A stretch of DNA of 16,558 nucleotides from Leptospiraceae bacterium (GCA_016711485.1 JADJSX010000004.1:1-16558); one strand, 5' to 3'; positions 1 through 8,183 are shown, numbered from the stretch's first letter. Numbers and translations are program-made. The notes: generated from the letters alone by a model not told the origin.

Positions 1-1234
1 TAGGTCTTATCACTTTAGAACCGACTTGTAGAGCCGATTGGTGAATTGTTTCAAGCCATTTTAAATTCATGTTGGTCTCAGGAAAATCGAGTGCTTCATT
101 CTTTGCCAGAAGTTCCGCCATAAAGACTTATCAAAATCAATTCGTTTTGCATGTTCTTCCATACGGTTCATTTTAGCCCAACGATAGAACGATGACGAAG
201 GATATACTCAAGCGCCATATCTATATCACCCAAACCCGACCGGAAATTCTTTCTTGGTCTTTTGCAGTTAGGTCGTTACGAAGTTGGATCATTACGTCAA
301 ATATGGGGCTCGCCGCAACAGTCGCATCTTTTGCATAATTAGTAGGAGGCTCTGAATAGTTTACTTCTACAAGACCTAAATCACGTAATACAGTTCCTCC
401 GTCGCATCTTCCAACCAAATCTGGTGAGGAGAAGTAAGGGGATAAGGTGATGTTGTCGCTACCTAGTTTACTTGCTTTTACGTCCAATGGAGAGCTATTG
501 ATTTTGTCGATGATGTCTCTAAAAGTCACCAACTACCAACAAATTTCTACACCGTCCAATTTTAAATTTTGGTCAGATGTGGAAGAATATCCGGAAGAAT
601 CATGGTAGCCGTAATACTCATATTGGTTCCCCAAAATGCTTTATTCAGCAACACTTACTCCCATGTATTCGCCGCGCTCGATTTCGCGATTGGTCGCCTA
701 TATCCTTGCCGCGGTATTCCCGCCGATGATTTGGTCTTGGACTTCGAATTCCTTTTAGACCTTCTTTTTTGCTTCTACCTTAACTTCAAACGGAGGTCAG
801 TCGGTTGCAAATCACCGAATAGGTAACGACCTGTAGCATCACGAGTGACATATATCAGCTGTCGCTTTTAAAAAGTTCGTTGATTTTTGCCAATCGCAAC
901 TAAGATTCAAAACCTTTATCGCCTTAGTAAATCCCATTAGATGCTTATGCGATAAATGCGCGAACACGTTGCCAAAATTTCTATTTACTCGCTCTAGTTG
1001 TCCATCTACTAATTGAAGACGTGCTTTCCCTTCGTTTATTCCCATAGACGAGATCTAATTCATGGACACGAGACCGGAAATACATATTATTAGCCGCTGC
1101 CGAAGGTTCATCGGAAGGGCGACTCATCTTTAAGACCTGTTCCCAATTGGTTCTGTGTTTCGTCTAGTGGGATTGGTGTCTTGCTAAAGTATTTACAAGA
1201 GAGTGTTATTGGAAATTTGATTGGTAATTCTCAT
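1..1234 (-). pseudogene. flgL: Flagellar hook-filament junction protein FlgL, frame-broken and cut by the window edge
   Basis: FlgL (HAP3) joins the hook to the filament and is exported by the flagellar type III system; in spirochaetes the structure lies in the periplasm. The start is clear: 5 bases after the flgK stop the minus strand reads MRITNQISNNTL, a typical FlgL N-terminus. It continues, after a frame change, into DETQNQLGTGL and MSRPSDEPSAAANN, the conserved coiled-coil region. Near the 3' end, FDVMIQLRNDLTAKDQERI is read at about 221-300. WLETIHQSALQVGSKVIRP, the C-terminal helix, is read at 1-60, so only the last few codons lie outside. The length of about 410 codons suits spirochaete FlgL. 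Many frame changes and stops interrupt it, several within the first 150 bases. Identity is secure; whether the breaks are real or base-calling errors is not. Confidence 0.85.
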
Positions 1235-1239
1235 GGAGA

Positions 1240-3147
1240 TTATACTCTAGTCTGGCCAGTAAGAACATCTAACATTTCGTTTTGCACATTTATCTTAGCC
1301 GCAGCGTTGTAAGAATGTTGGTATTATGCCATATTCGCCATTTCTTCATCGGGGTTAACACCCATTACAGATTGACGAAGTTTTCGAACTCATTAGAAGG
1401 CCACTTGGTTTCCAAGCTCTTGTTATTTTGACTCGCGGGCTTCGGTTCCGGGCTTAGAAATCATACCGTTACTGTAAAAGTCAGCAAAATTCTGATCGTA
1501 ATTCACTATCATCGGTTTGTCTCTTAGAAACTTGCGACAAGGAGAGCATTCGATCCATCCATTTGTCCGTTCGCCTTATTGTAATCGCCAGATTCCACCA
1601 ACATCTTTCCCACGAGCCGCGGCAATATTATTAACGTTATTCGCAATATCATCAGAAATACGAACAAAGGCAGCAGGATGAAATTGTGGAGTAAAGGTTA
1701 TATCTTGGGGTGGAGCTTGTAGTTTAGAAATTTCGCCTAAACGATTATAGTCAAACGATCCAGCCGTTCCACTTCCGTTTAAAATTCCAGTCATACCAAC
1801 TAGAAGATTTCCAGAATCTTCCAAGTGACGAATCATGAAGTTTTCACGGATATTATTTTCAGCGACAACGCCTTTCAATACAAGTTGATTGTCGTGGTTC
1901 ATAAATGCAACCACTCCTGCTTCCGAGCGGTTGATTCTTTTGATTACATCGTTTAAAGTATCATCTACATTATACGGAATTAAAACTTGGGTAGACTTCT
2001 CATCGTTTTTTTGAATTGTAATTGTTCCAGAAATTGCGATTGGTCTATCCGCATCAAGCGTTGTGCGACCGGTTACGCGGTAAATCGCTGTTTGTCCATT
2101 AACTCCATCTCCATCGGTATCATACTCTGCATTGGAATTTAGAGCAAGGTCACGAGGTTGGAAGAAATTGAGATTCGTTTTTCCATTCATTCCAAATCCG
2201 TCTTTATGAATTTCGTTGACTGTGTCTGTGAGGTTAATGGCAAATGTATCTACATTATTAATTTTTTTCACGTAATACAAAATCACGAACTTCAATTAAA
2301 CCTTGCAAACGACCACTTCTGAGTAATACGTCTTTGCCGTCACGTTCCCAAACGAGGTTTAATTTTCCTCGTTTTCAGGATTTCCAATCATTTCAACATT
2401 TTCTTTTTTGGAGCCTTGGACAAGATTTGTTGACCAATAAAAACCATGAACTCGTCTTTATCAGCTTCTTCCAATATTAATGTCTACTAGTTCAGATAAT
2501 TCCTGTAAAAGTCCATCTCGTTTGTCATACAAGTCATTTGGTCTGTCACCAAGTGCCTCTGCCTTTTGGATTTTTTTCATTTAACGCGTATGCTATCGCC
2601 ATATAAATTCAGTTGGTTGGTTTTAGATTCTACTTCTTTATTTGCTTTGGTCTTGGAGTTGTGTGAGTTTACGGTAAGTATCCTCAATTCGATTTCCAAG
2701 TCCGATCGCTTTTTCTTTTACGACAGAGCGGTGAGCACTCATCGGGGTAATTGGCAAGTTCTTCCCATGCAGACCAGAATTGGTCCATTTGTCCGCGAAG
2801 AGTCATTCCACCCGGCTCATTAAAAATCATTTCGATTCGATAAAGATAATCATTACGTGCAGACCAATAATCCTTATTAGAACTTGTCTCCTGGATTCTA
2901 TCATCTATGAAACTATCTCTAATTCTTTCGATCTCCGGAACTTTAGAGCCTTGTCAATTTGACCAGCAACCATCGCTTTTGATTTAAAGAAGGATCATAC
3001 ATTGGTTCTGCGGCGGTGATTTGCACGTTGACGCGTATAATTCTTATTATCTGCATTTGAAATATTATGACCCGTAGTATGTAGAGCTTGTTGATGAACG
3101 GATAATCCTTTTTTGCCAACTTCTAGACCTGAAAATGTAGAACCCAT
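1240..3147 (-). pseudogene. flgK: Flagellar hook-associated protein FlgK, broken into several frames
   Basis: FlgK (HAP1) is the first hook-filament junction protein. The start at 3147 is preceded by AAGGAG at 8 bases and encodes MGSTFSGLEVGKKGLSVHQQ followed by HNISNADNKNYTRQR, the signature N-terminal helix of FlgK. DYWSARNDYLYRIEMIFNEP and MTLRGQMDQFWSAWEELANY follow after frame changes. An uninterrupted stretch of about 240 codons (1576-2295) holds the central domain. The C-terminus contains LRQSVMGVNPDEEMANM, QHSYNAAAK and NEMLDVLTGQTRV, then TAA at 1240-1242. The start-to-stop span is exactly 636 codons, near the spirochaete FlgK size, yet several internal shifts that cancel overall are needed. 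It sits 11 bases after flgN and 5 before flgL, the usual operon order. The intact middle and conserved pieces argue for recent breaks or sequence errors. Confidence 0.88.
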
Positions 3148-3158
3148 AATTTTTCTCC

Positions 3159-3649
3159 TTATGCTCTCATGTTTAACATTACGTTAGTGCGTGATTTTGA
3201 TTTGCTATTGTCTCCGTACAATTCGGAAACTGGGGATTCACTTGCTGTTTTAATGCGTCAATCGAAAGACTAAAAATATCTAACTTTGATTTGAGTAATT
3301 CTTCATTTTACGGTTATTTTTCTTTCAAATCCATTACTACAAATTTTTTAAATCATTTGTAAGCGGTTTAAATTTGGCGAGGGTAACTTTGTCCAAACGA
3401 TTTAAAATTCTGTTACAGTCGGAACAACTGCCGCATCTTTTCATTGGCAAAAAATCATTTACCAAGTTAGTTCTTTTGGCTTCGACATTAGTGAGAGTAT
3501 TCATCATCATCGAAGTCTGTTTGGTATAATTCTCAAATGTTTTCCATTGGAGCGCAGAATAGCTTCTTTTTGCTTGTTTCCAAGATAAGTAGGCTTTTAT
3601 AGATATTTATTTCTTCTTTGAATGCAGCTTCTAATTGTTCAAGTTTCAT
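3159..3649 (-). pseudogene. flgN: Flagellar export chaperone FlgN, frame-broken
   Basis: FlgN is the cytoplasmic chaperone that keeps FlgK and FlgL unfolded for type III export, so its place directly upstream of flgK is expected. The ATG at 3649 gives MKLEQLEAAFKEEINIYKSL, an amphipathic helical start, and KAILRSNGKTFENYTKQ follows after one frame change. The last frame reads SESPVSELYGDNSKSKSRT then NVMLNMRA and TAA at 3159-3161. A tail of this kind is one I associate with Leptospira FlgN. The full locus is 491 bases, not a multiple of three, so at least one net indel is present. An AAAGGG stretch lies about 10 bases before the ATG. The call rests on the N-terminal sequence, the tail and synteny rather than on a strong family motif. 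Confidence 0.72.
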
Positions 3650-3672
3650 TTTTCACAGTACCCTTTTATTTT

Positions 3673-3699
3673 CAATCGGCGTCTCGCTTGATAAGATTA
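3673..3699 (-). promoter_or_regulatory. Candidate sigma-28 (FliA) promoter for flgN-flgK-flgL
   Basis: Read on the minus strand, TAATCTTA (3699-3692), an 11-base spacer and GCCGATTG (3680-3673) match the FliA consensus TAAAGTTT-N11-GCCGATAA at 5/8 and 6/8 positions with the correct spacing. The -10 box lies 24 bases upstream of the flgN start codon, and late flagellar genes are classic FliA targets. Only a by-eye match. Confidence 0.4.
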
Positions 3700-3774
3700 G
3701 GCTTTTAAATTTATTTAAAGGGATTTTCCATATCTACCGACAAACTTACCCTTATGTCACATATTGAAGATTAC

Positions 3775-3801
3775 CACCGATAGACACGGATGAACACCGA
3801 T
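3775..3801. repeat. Short 10-bp periodic repeat CACCGAT/CACGGAT/CACCGAT
   Basis: Three units, CACCGAT (3775), CACGGAT (3785) and CACCGAT (3795), start exactly 10 bases apart in otherwise non-coding DNA. Such phased short repeats are common in intergenic regions of environmental bacteria. Their function is not known from this sequence. Confidence 0.6.
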
Positions 3802-3926
3802 AAAAAAACGATAGTTTTTTAACATGAGTTCTATGTAACGGGATATTACTCGCTGTCACTCCCGAAATTTCCACCCATTGCATATTCCCATCAACTCAAT
3901 GTCATAAAGTTAAGGATTTCTAACCA

Positions 3927-3993
3927 CAAGAGCACGAAGTTCACGAAGGATTTTCAATGTAATCTTCTCTTTTCTTCGTGTTCTTCGCGCTTG
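3927..3993. repeat. Imperfect palindrome built from CACGAAG units
   Basis: The left arm (3927-3949) holds two CACGAAG units 9 bases apart. The right arm (3971-3993), reverse-complemented, reads CAAGCGCGAAGAACACGAAG, matching the left arm at most positions across a 21-base spacer. It is an extragenic palindromic repeat that could fold as a long hairpin in RNA. No T-run follows, so it is not called a terminator. Confidence 0.55.
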
Positions 3994-4146
3994 AACTCAA
4001 TGTTGCTTCCTAAGGGTCGCAACATAATGTGGTTAATTTTTTTCTGTTTTATTAACTTAATGACGTTGCCGCAGCAACTGAGCTATGCTGGGAGTCCTCA
4101 AGAACTAGAGCTTCGCATGGCGATTGTATTTACGATACACTTGTAA

Positions 4147-4239
4147 TAGGTTCAAAGATAGGTTCTACCATAGCTGCAAACATTGGTAATCTTTTTATAT
4201 AAGTTTCGAAACCTATTTTTCTACCTATCTCTGAACCTA
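4147..4239. repeat. 17-bp inverted repeat with internal TAGGTTC duplications
   Basis: TAGGTTCAAAGATAGGT (4147-4163) pairs with ACCTATCTCTGAACCTA (4223-4239) at 16 of 17 positions. The left arm region carries TAGGTTC twice and the right side carries ACCTA three times. The 59-base loop contains TTTCGAAA. It stands in a gene-free region between the flagellar block and the Uma2 remnant. It may be a small palindromic mobile repeat or a structured RNA; no gene is adjacent. Confidence 0.6.
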
Positions 4240-4249
4240 GCTAGAGAAC

Positions 4250-4600
4250 TTAGATTAGATGTATCGCATGTATATTGGAATTGAAAGTGCTTATTAAGCC
4301 AAAACCTCTCAAAAAATTCTTACGGTTAAGATTATTTTGCCACTGTTTGTGTCTCTTAACAGATTCTATTCGTTTGCGATTGTTATTTAAGGATAAAAGC
4401 GCTTGGTCAGGCAGGACCGAGAGATTTCATAAGAGCATACAGCCCTGTGAATAAGAACATCTTCGCCTAAAAAAAGTTTCTTCTTTCATTTACAATAACC
4501 CTTCCTTATAATAAAATCTTCTGGCTTTAAAGCAAGCATTTTTCCTTTTATTGCATATTCCGTAAATAACCTCCCACCTAATCTGTAAATAACTTCCTCT
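4250..4600 (-). pseudogene. Possible decayed reading frame, not recognised
   Basis: On the minus strand this stretch reads as protein-like sequence split over two or more frames. At about 4600-4490 it gives EEVIYRLGGRLFTEYAIKGK continuing to KPEDFIIRKGYCK and a stop. At about 4470-4405 it gives FLGEDVLIHRAVCSYEISR. At about 4415-4290 it gives DQALLSLNNNRKRIESVKRH followed by QWQNNLNRKNFLRGFGLIS. No family is recognised and no start codon with a ribosome binding site is evident. Codon choice looks like that of neighbouring genes, which is the only support. The region 3700-4250 shows nothing coding apart from the listed repeats. This may be a broken gene next to the broken Uma2 remnant, or chance open frame in AT-rich DNA. 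Confidence 0.28.
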
Positions 4601-4606
4601 CCTCTA

Positions 4607-4889
4607 GTCAAGACCTATACCTTGGATGAGTTCTTTGCTCTTCCAGACCCAAAGATTTTTCTAAAATGGAATTGATAAATGGAGTATTTTAGTTGATATT
4701 TATGAAGCGTTAGACGTTAGAGAATTATGGTTAGTATACGCTAACGCTAAACAAATTGAAGTCCGTGAGAACATAAACGCAAATACAAAATGGGATACAA
4801 GAGTTGTTTATGAAGAAGGAGATTTTCTCGAGTCCAAAGTTATCGAAGGATTAAAAATTTCCATTGCGGAAGTTGTGGAAAATAAATAA
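4607..4889 (+). pseudogene. Uma2-family (DUF820) endonuclease remnant with internal deletion
   Basis: Uma2 proteins are about 190-residue restriction-endonuclease-fold proteins, often present in many copies, with unsettled roles. Here the N-terminal part reads TYTLDEFFALPDPK, then in another frame KMELINGVF, a typical Uma2 N-terminus. It runs straight into VDIYEALDVRELWLVYANAK, IEVRENINANTKWDTRVVYE and GDFLESKVIEGLKISIAEVV, a typical C-terminal third, ending with TAA at 4887-4889. About 90-100 residues between are missing, including the usual catalytic core with its D and ExK residues. There is no proper start codon at the 5' end. The loss is an internal deletion plus frame changes, not a simple base-call error, so this is a genuine non-functional remnant. 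It is convergent with the SET-domain gene, 5 bases apart. Confidence 0.72.
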
Positions 4890-4894
4890 TTCCC

Positions 4895-5426
4895 TTATTT
4901 TTTACTTTTTTTCTCAAAGTATTTTTTTACTTCAGGGTACTCCATAAAATCATAAATATAATCCGGCCCATAATCTACATACAATTCTTCACCTGCTTTA
5001 ACTGGTTTTGTTGTAACGATTTGAACAAAGGGAGGTTCGCAAATTTTATGATAACGCACATTTTGCAATTCCTTCGGAGCATAATTAATAATTGTCATAA
5101 TACTTCCACCACGACCATCGATTACTTTGTACCCATTGGTATACTTCGTAACACAATCTTCCAAACCCATCAAATACTGCCATTCATCTCTTTCAGAAAG
5201 TTTTATATGTTCAGCATCCGAAATGAATCGACCCGTATAAGGACTGAGAGTTTCTCCAGTAGGTAAATTAACTTTTGTAAAAACGCCATTTCCAGCCCCG
5301 GAATCTTTGACTTTAAAACTTGTAAATCCGATTCTCTATAAGAATCTACTTTAAATTGGGGAGGATTTAACAAAAGGAAGTACAGCTAAATAATAAAACA
5401 ACAAAAACTAACCTAATTCTTTTCAT
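4895..5426 (-). CDS. Exported SET-domain protein, probable lipoprotein (two frame breaks near the N-terminus)
   Basis: SET domains are S-adenosylmethionine-dependent protein lysine methyltransferases. The reading frame from 5325 to 4895 carries KVKDSGAGNGVFTKVNLPTG and ETLSPYTGRF (N-SET strands). The centre is DGRGGSIMTIINYAPKELQN, standing where NHSC-type motifs normally lie. GEELYVDYGPDYIYDF follows, the closing SET motif with its conserved tyrosines. Upstream, in other frames, lie PPQFKVDSY and, from the ATG at 5426, MKRIRLVFVVLLFSCTS, a hydrophobic signal with a lipobox-like LFSC. Two frame breaks (about 5345 and 5375) separate these parts. The full protein would be about 177 residues, essentially one domain plus a signal. 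No clear ribosome binding site precedes the ATG. It is the third gene of a porin-lipoprotein block and lies right after a strong hairpin. SET fold is fairly sure; export and activity are inferred. Confidence 0.68.
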
Positions 5427-5441
5427 ACAAATTCATTAAAA

Positions 5442-5491
5442 AAATTTGTAGTGTGCTGTCGCTCAATTTTAAAACCGCACACTACAAATTT
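5442..5491 (-). terminator. Strong hairpin with T-run at the 3' end of the lipoprotein gene
   Basis: A perfect 15-bp inverted repeat pairs AAATTTGTAGTGTGC (5442-5456) with GCACACTACAAATTT (5477-5491) across a 20-base loop. In minus-strand RNA the second arm runs into seven U residues, as in an intrinsic terminator. The 5' arm encodes the last residues of the lipoprotein and its stop codon lies in the loop. The SET-domain start codon is only 15 bases further on, so this may act as an attenuator between the two genes. Confidence 0.65.
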
Positions 5492-6000
5492 CACAAAAAT
5501 AGAAACCTGCGGCAGTGATCGCCGTTTTGGAGCAGGGATTATTATTTGGATCACAAGAATACATTTTAAAAGTTAAATCTTGTTCTGAATTCGGTCTCTG
5601 TGATGAAGAACCAAATCCTGTATTAGTTGTTCCCGTAAAACTAAGTGCAGCACAATTAGAAGTAGATAGGGCATACTTTTTTATAATCATTATTTAATAG
5701 CCCCCCTCCTCCTCCAGCAATAGTATTATAGTAATTACTTGGACTAACAGCCACTCCAGACAAAGTAAATGTATCAAAACATTGACCGGTAAAAGATAAA
5801 TTGGATAAGTCAGCTCTGGTTAATATAACTAATGAACCATTATTGTATTTATCAGAAGCAGTTCCATTAAATATATTATTAATGACTAATGACTCTAATC
5901 CGCTCCTATCTTGTTTTTTACTCTTTATGCAACCAACTGTAAGTATGAGTGCAAAAGTTAATAGAAATATTTTCTTAGATATTATTTTCATTTTTTTCAT
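5469..6000 (-). CDS. Unrecognised lipoprotein (one frameshift in an A6 run)
   Basis: The protein opens with MKKMKIISKKIF, a hydrophobic stretch and LTVGC followed by KSKK, a spirochaete-style lipoprotein signal with the lipid cysteine at residue 24. The first ATG directly abuts AAGGATAGG, so the second ATG (5991) has the better spacing and may be the true start. The mature part is rich in S, T, N and G, with TGQCFDTFTLSGVAVSPSNY and a glycine run. The frame breaks at an A6 run near 5680. In the next frame the sequence continues as YALSTSNCAALSFTGTTNTG through MYSCDPNNNPC to CEICSVRF and stop. Several cysteines suggest an extracytoplasmic, possibly disulfide-bonded protein of about 175 residues. 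No family was recognised. It starts 17 bases after the porin gene, so the two are probably co-transcribed. Confidence 0.65.
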
Positions 6001-6017
6001 CCTATCCTTTTTTGTCT

Positions 6018-7720
6018 TTAGTGTAAAGACACTCCTGTTGCAAAATTTCCCTGAAGTTGTAAATAAATTCTTCTATCATCAATCGCTGTGTAATTTCCGG
6101 TATTCGGATTTACATCAAATTTGTTTCCTAAAACTTGATAATAGAGTTGAGCTTTAAAATTATTTTTATCTCCGTAAAGATTAATACCAGCCCAATATAT
6201 TTTCAATATATCATTCGGATTATGACTGTTTCCATCTCTATGAAAATCTCCTGCAATTTCTTCGTATTTTAAAACTGGCATAATATAATACTTATCCCAA
6301 AATTTAACATTGTAACCAATGGTTGTATGCCAAGCACGCAATTCATTCGAAGCTGAACCGGTAAATCGTGTGTATGCCCCACTTAGATAACCGCCTTTAT
6401 AAGTAAAAGTAGAATCATAAGTATGTCCCACCAATCCAAAACTAGGACGACCTGGTGTAGTTACATTATTTTGAACGTTGTAATTAGGAAGTGTCATCGC
6501 AATATTGTTCACAGTTGCTGAAGTTGTTGTACCACGATCAGGGTTAGATTGTTGACCATTTAGTAAATTAATTACTTGCGTATTTCCAGGCGTATATTCA
6601 GGCACACCTAACGTATTTGGTTGAAAATTTTTAGTCTCTACACGACCAAAACCAATTGACCATTTCATATCATTTTGAAAAATTTCTTCCCCCTCGATCC
6701 ATGCGACTTCTTTTCCTTCCGCATTTTTTAATCCGCCAAATATATTATGTTGTGCTCTAAAATAATAGGTTGGCGAAATCAGTGTAGTACCACAACGATT
6801 AGACGTTGTTAAATCCTGTCTTCGACCTGTTCCATTATCCCCACCTGCTCCCTTTCCATTTCCTACCATAAAATTCAACTGAAGATAATGTTCCCATTTT
6901 TTTCCTAATTCCTTTAGAGGATTGGCGGAGAACATCACGCCTAAATCAAATTGAGGTATAGCGTTAGTTACGATACTTCGTTCTAGAGTTACGAAATTTG
7001 CTGAAGACTGAAGGTATTCCCTTGTAAATTGAGTATTAATTTGTCCAAAGGTAAATCGGAGTCCAGCGTAAGGATGTTTTACATAGCCAAACGCTTCATG
7101 CACATAACCTCTATTATCCTTCATTCGAACTGTTCTCACAACTGGAGTTGTAGTAGTGGTAATTACCCCACCTGTATCAGTTACACCCGTGACAACGTTT
7201 GTAGTTGTAGTAACAGTATCTACTCTATTTAACATATTCTCCATACGAAGTTGAATATTCATTCCCCAATAGTCACTGTCATACCTAGACCCGATACGCA
7301 ATCGTCTAAAGTTCCAATCTAGAGCATTAAAATCACTATGTCCATTACTATAAGGAGACTGAATGCTACCCGCTTCACCACGAAATTGAATTCGTCCATT
7401 TATAGTAAGTTTTTTATGCGAGTCTTCAGGTTTAGCAACTATCGTATTTTGTATTGGAGGAGTGAGTTTGGAATAATCGATCTTGGTTCTATTGGGACTG
7501 GCTTCATAAATATTTGCCCAGTTTCAGAATCTACATAAAAATCTTTGAATTCATCCTTTGTCGTATCCTGTTCAGTTTTTACCTGCTTAACCGATTCACT
7601 CGGCTCAGAAACTGAATTTACTTTTTTTTCATCACCGCCAGATTTTTCTGTTTGCGCAATAACTAAGTTTGCACTTGCACAAAAGAAAGTAAGGAAAGTG
7701 AGTATTTGAATCTGTTTCAT
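6018..7720 (-). CDS. OprO/OprP-like outer-membrane porin (one frameshift)
   Basis: This is a beta-barrel porin of the phosphate-selective O/P type, expected to pass anions or small solutes through the outer membrane; the substrate cannot be read from sequence. The start at 7720 (MKQIQILTFLTFFCASANLV) has AAAGG at 9 bases and a signal peptide cut after VIAQ. A charged linker follows. After a frame break near 7490 come KLTINGRIQFRGEAGS and DFNALDWNFRRLRIGSRY, the first strands of this family. YAGLRFTFGQINTQFTREYL and SSANFVTLERS match the family's conserved FGQ and ERS elements. A threonine-rich loop (7128-7226) follows the second strand. The rest is alternating aromatic strands, ending GNFATGVSLH. 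About 567 residues. An in-frame ATG at 7840 exists but would add 40 residues before the signal peptide. Confidence 0.72.
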
Positions 7721-7811
7721 TTTAATACCTTTACTTTTTGATTGAACGATTTCGCAGAAGAGATTTACTCTTTTTGTAATTGAATAGTTACGTAATCGTA
7801 ATTTATCACTT

Positions 7812-7840
7812 ATCCTACTTATCTGTTTCATTAATTGCAA
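7812..7840 (-). promoter_or_regulatory. Candidate housekeeping promoter of the porin-lipoprotein-SET block
   Basis: On the minus strand TTGCAA (7840-7835), a 17-base spacer and TAGGAT (7817-7812) match the sigma-70 boxes at 4/6 each, about 90 bases before the porin start. Correct spacing is the main support; AT-rich DNA gives such matches by chance. Confidence 0.3.
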
Positions 7841-7984
7841 AAGTATTACGTTTTTATGTCTAAAGAATCTCGAAATTATTACATTTTAATTACAAATTAA
7901 AAAATTCATTTCAACCCTGATTTTATTAGTTCAAATGAGCATGCTTCAGAGGAATTTTGCAGAGAAAATCATTTTACAACAAAA

Positions 7985-8005
7985 AGGGGAAGCATTTTTT
8001 CCCCT
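7985..8005 (-). terminator. Intrinsic terminator after the YceI-containing operon
   Basis: AGGGGAA (7985-7991) and TTCCCCT (7999-8005) form a perfect 7-bp stem with a 7-base loop. In minus-strand RNA the stem runs into UUUUU then G, and in plus-strand RNA into CUUCUUUUU, so it may work both ways. It lies about 215 bases beyond the YceI gene and ahead of the porin promoter. Confidence 0.55.
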
Positions 8006-8085
8006 CTTCTTTTTGAGTCAAAAAAAAATTCCTCAAAATCTTCACTGGAAAATTAGAAAATGGACTTAAACCGCTGTCCAATGCT

Positions 8086-8183
8086 GTCAACTTAAGGTAG
8101 GACAGGTATCCCTGCCTGTCCAGATAACAGTCAAAGATTCCAATTCTACTTGTCATCGTCCAACGTTTAGTTCTTAAGTTGAC
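8086..8183. repeat. 98-bp element bounded by 11-bp inverted repeats, with an inner hairpin
   Basis: GTCAACTTAAG (8086-8096) and CTTAAGTTGAC (8173-8183) are a perfect 11-bp inverted pair. Just inside the left end, GGACAGG (8100-8106) and CCTGTCC (8115-8121) form a 7-bp stem with an 8-base loop. There is no convincing reading frame inside. The shape, inverted ends around a structured core, fits a small non-autonomous mobile repeat. The rest of 7841-8219 holds only the terminator and AT-rich spacer. Confidence 0.55.

Noticed and set aside
569..826. Open frame of 85 codons on the plus strand
   Set aside because: It lies antisense to flgL, whose protein sequence is recognisable on the other strand; no family resemblance or ribosome site.
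2566..2962. Two overlapping plus-strand open frames
   Set aside because: They are antisense shadows of flgK, which reads through this stretch as recognisable hook-associated protein sequence.
3775..3993. Possible CRISPR array in the periodic repeats
   Set aside because: Units are 7 bases with 2-3 base gaps and there are no unique spacers or cas genes.
4882..4902. Possible terminator between the convergent Uma2 remnant and the SET gene
   Set aside because: The stem would be six A-T pairs only, too weak to claim.
5801..6157. 118-codon plus-strand frame
   Set aside because: Antisense to the lipoprotein and the porin end; codon choice and the real proteins on the minus strand explain it.
7721..7840. 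N-terminal extension of the porin from the ATG at 7840
   Set aside because: It would put 40 charged residues before a clear signal peptide; the ATG at 7720 has its own ribosome site and a candidate promoter overlaps the extension.
7974..8156. 60-codon minus-strand frame
   Set aside because: It runs through the terminator and the palindromic element, has no ribosome site, and its sequence looks like translated repeat DNA.
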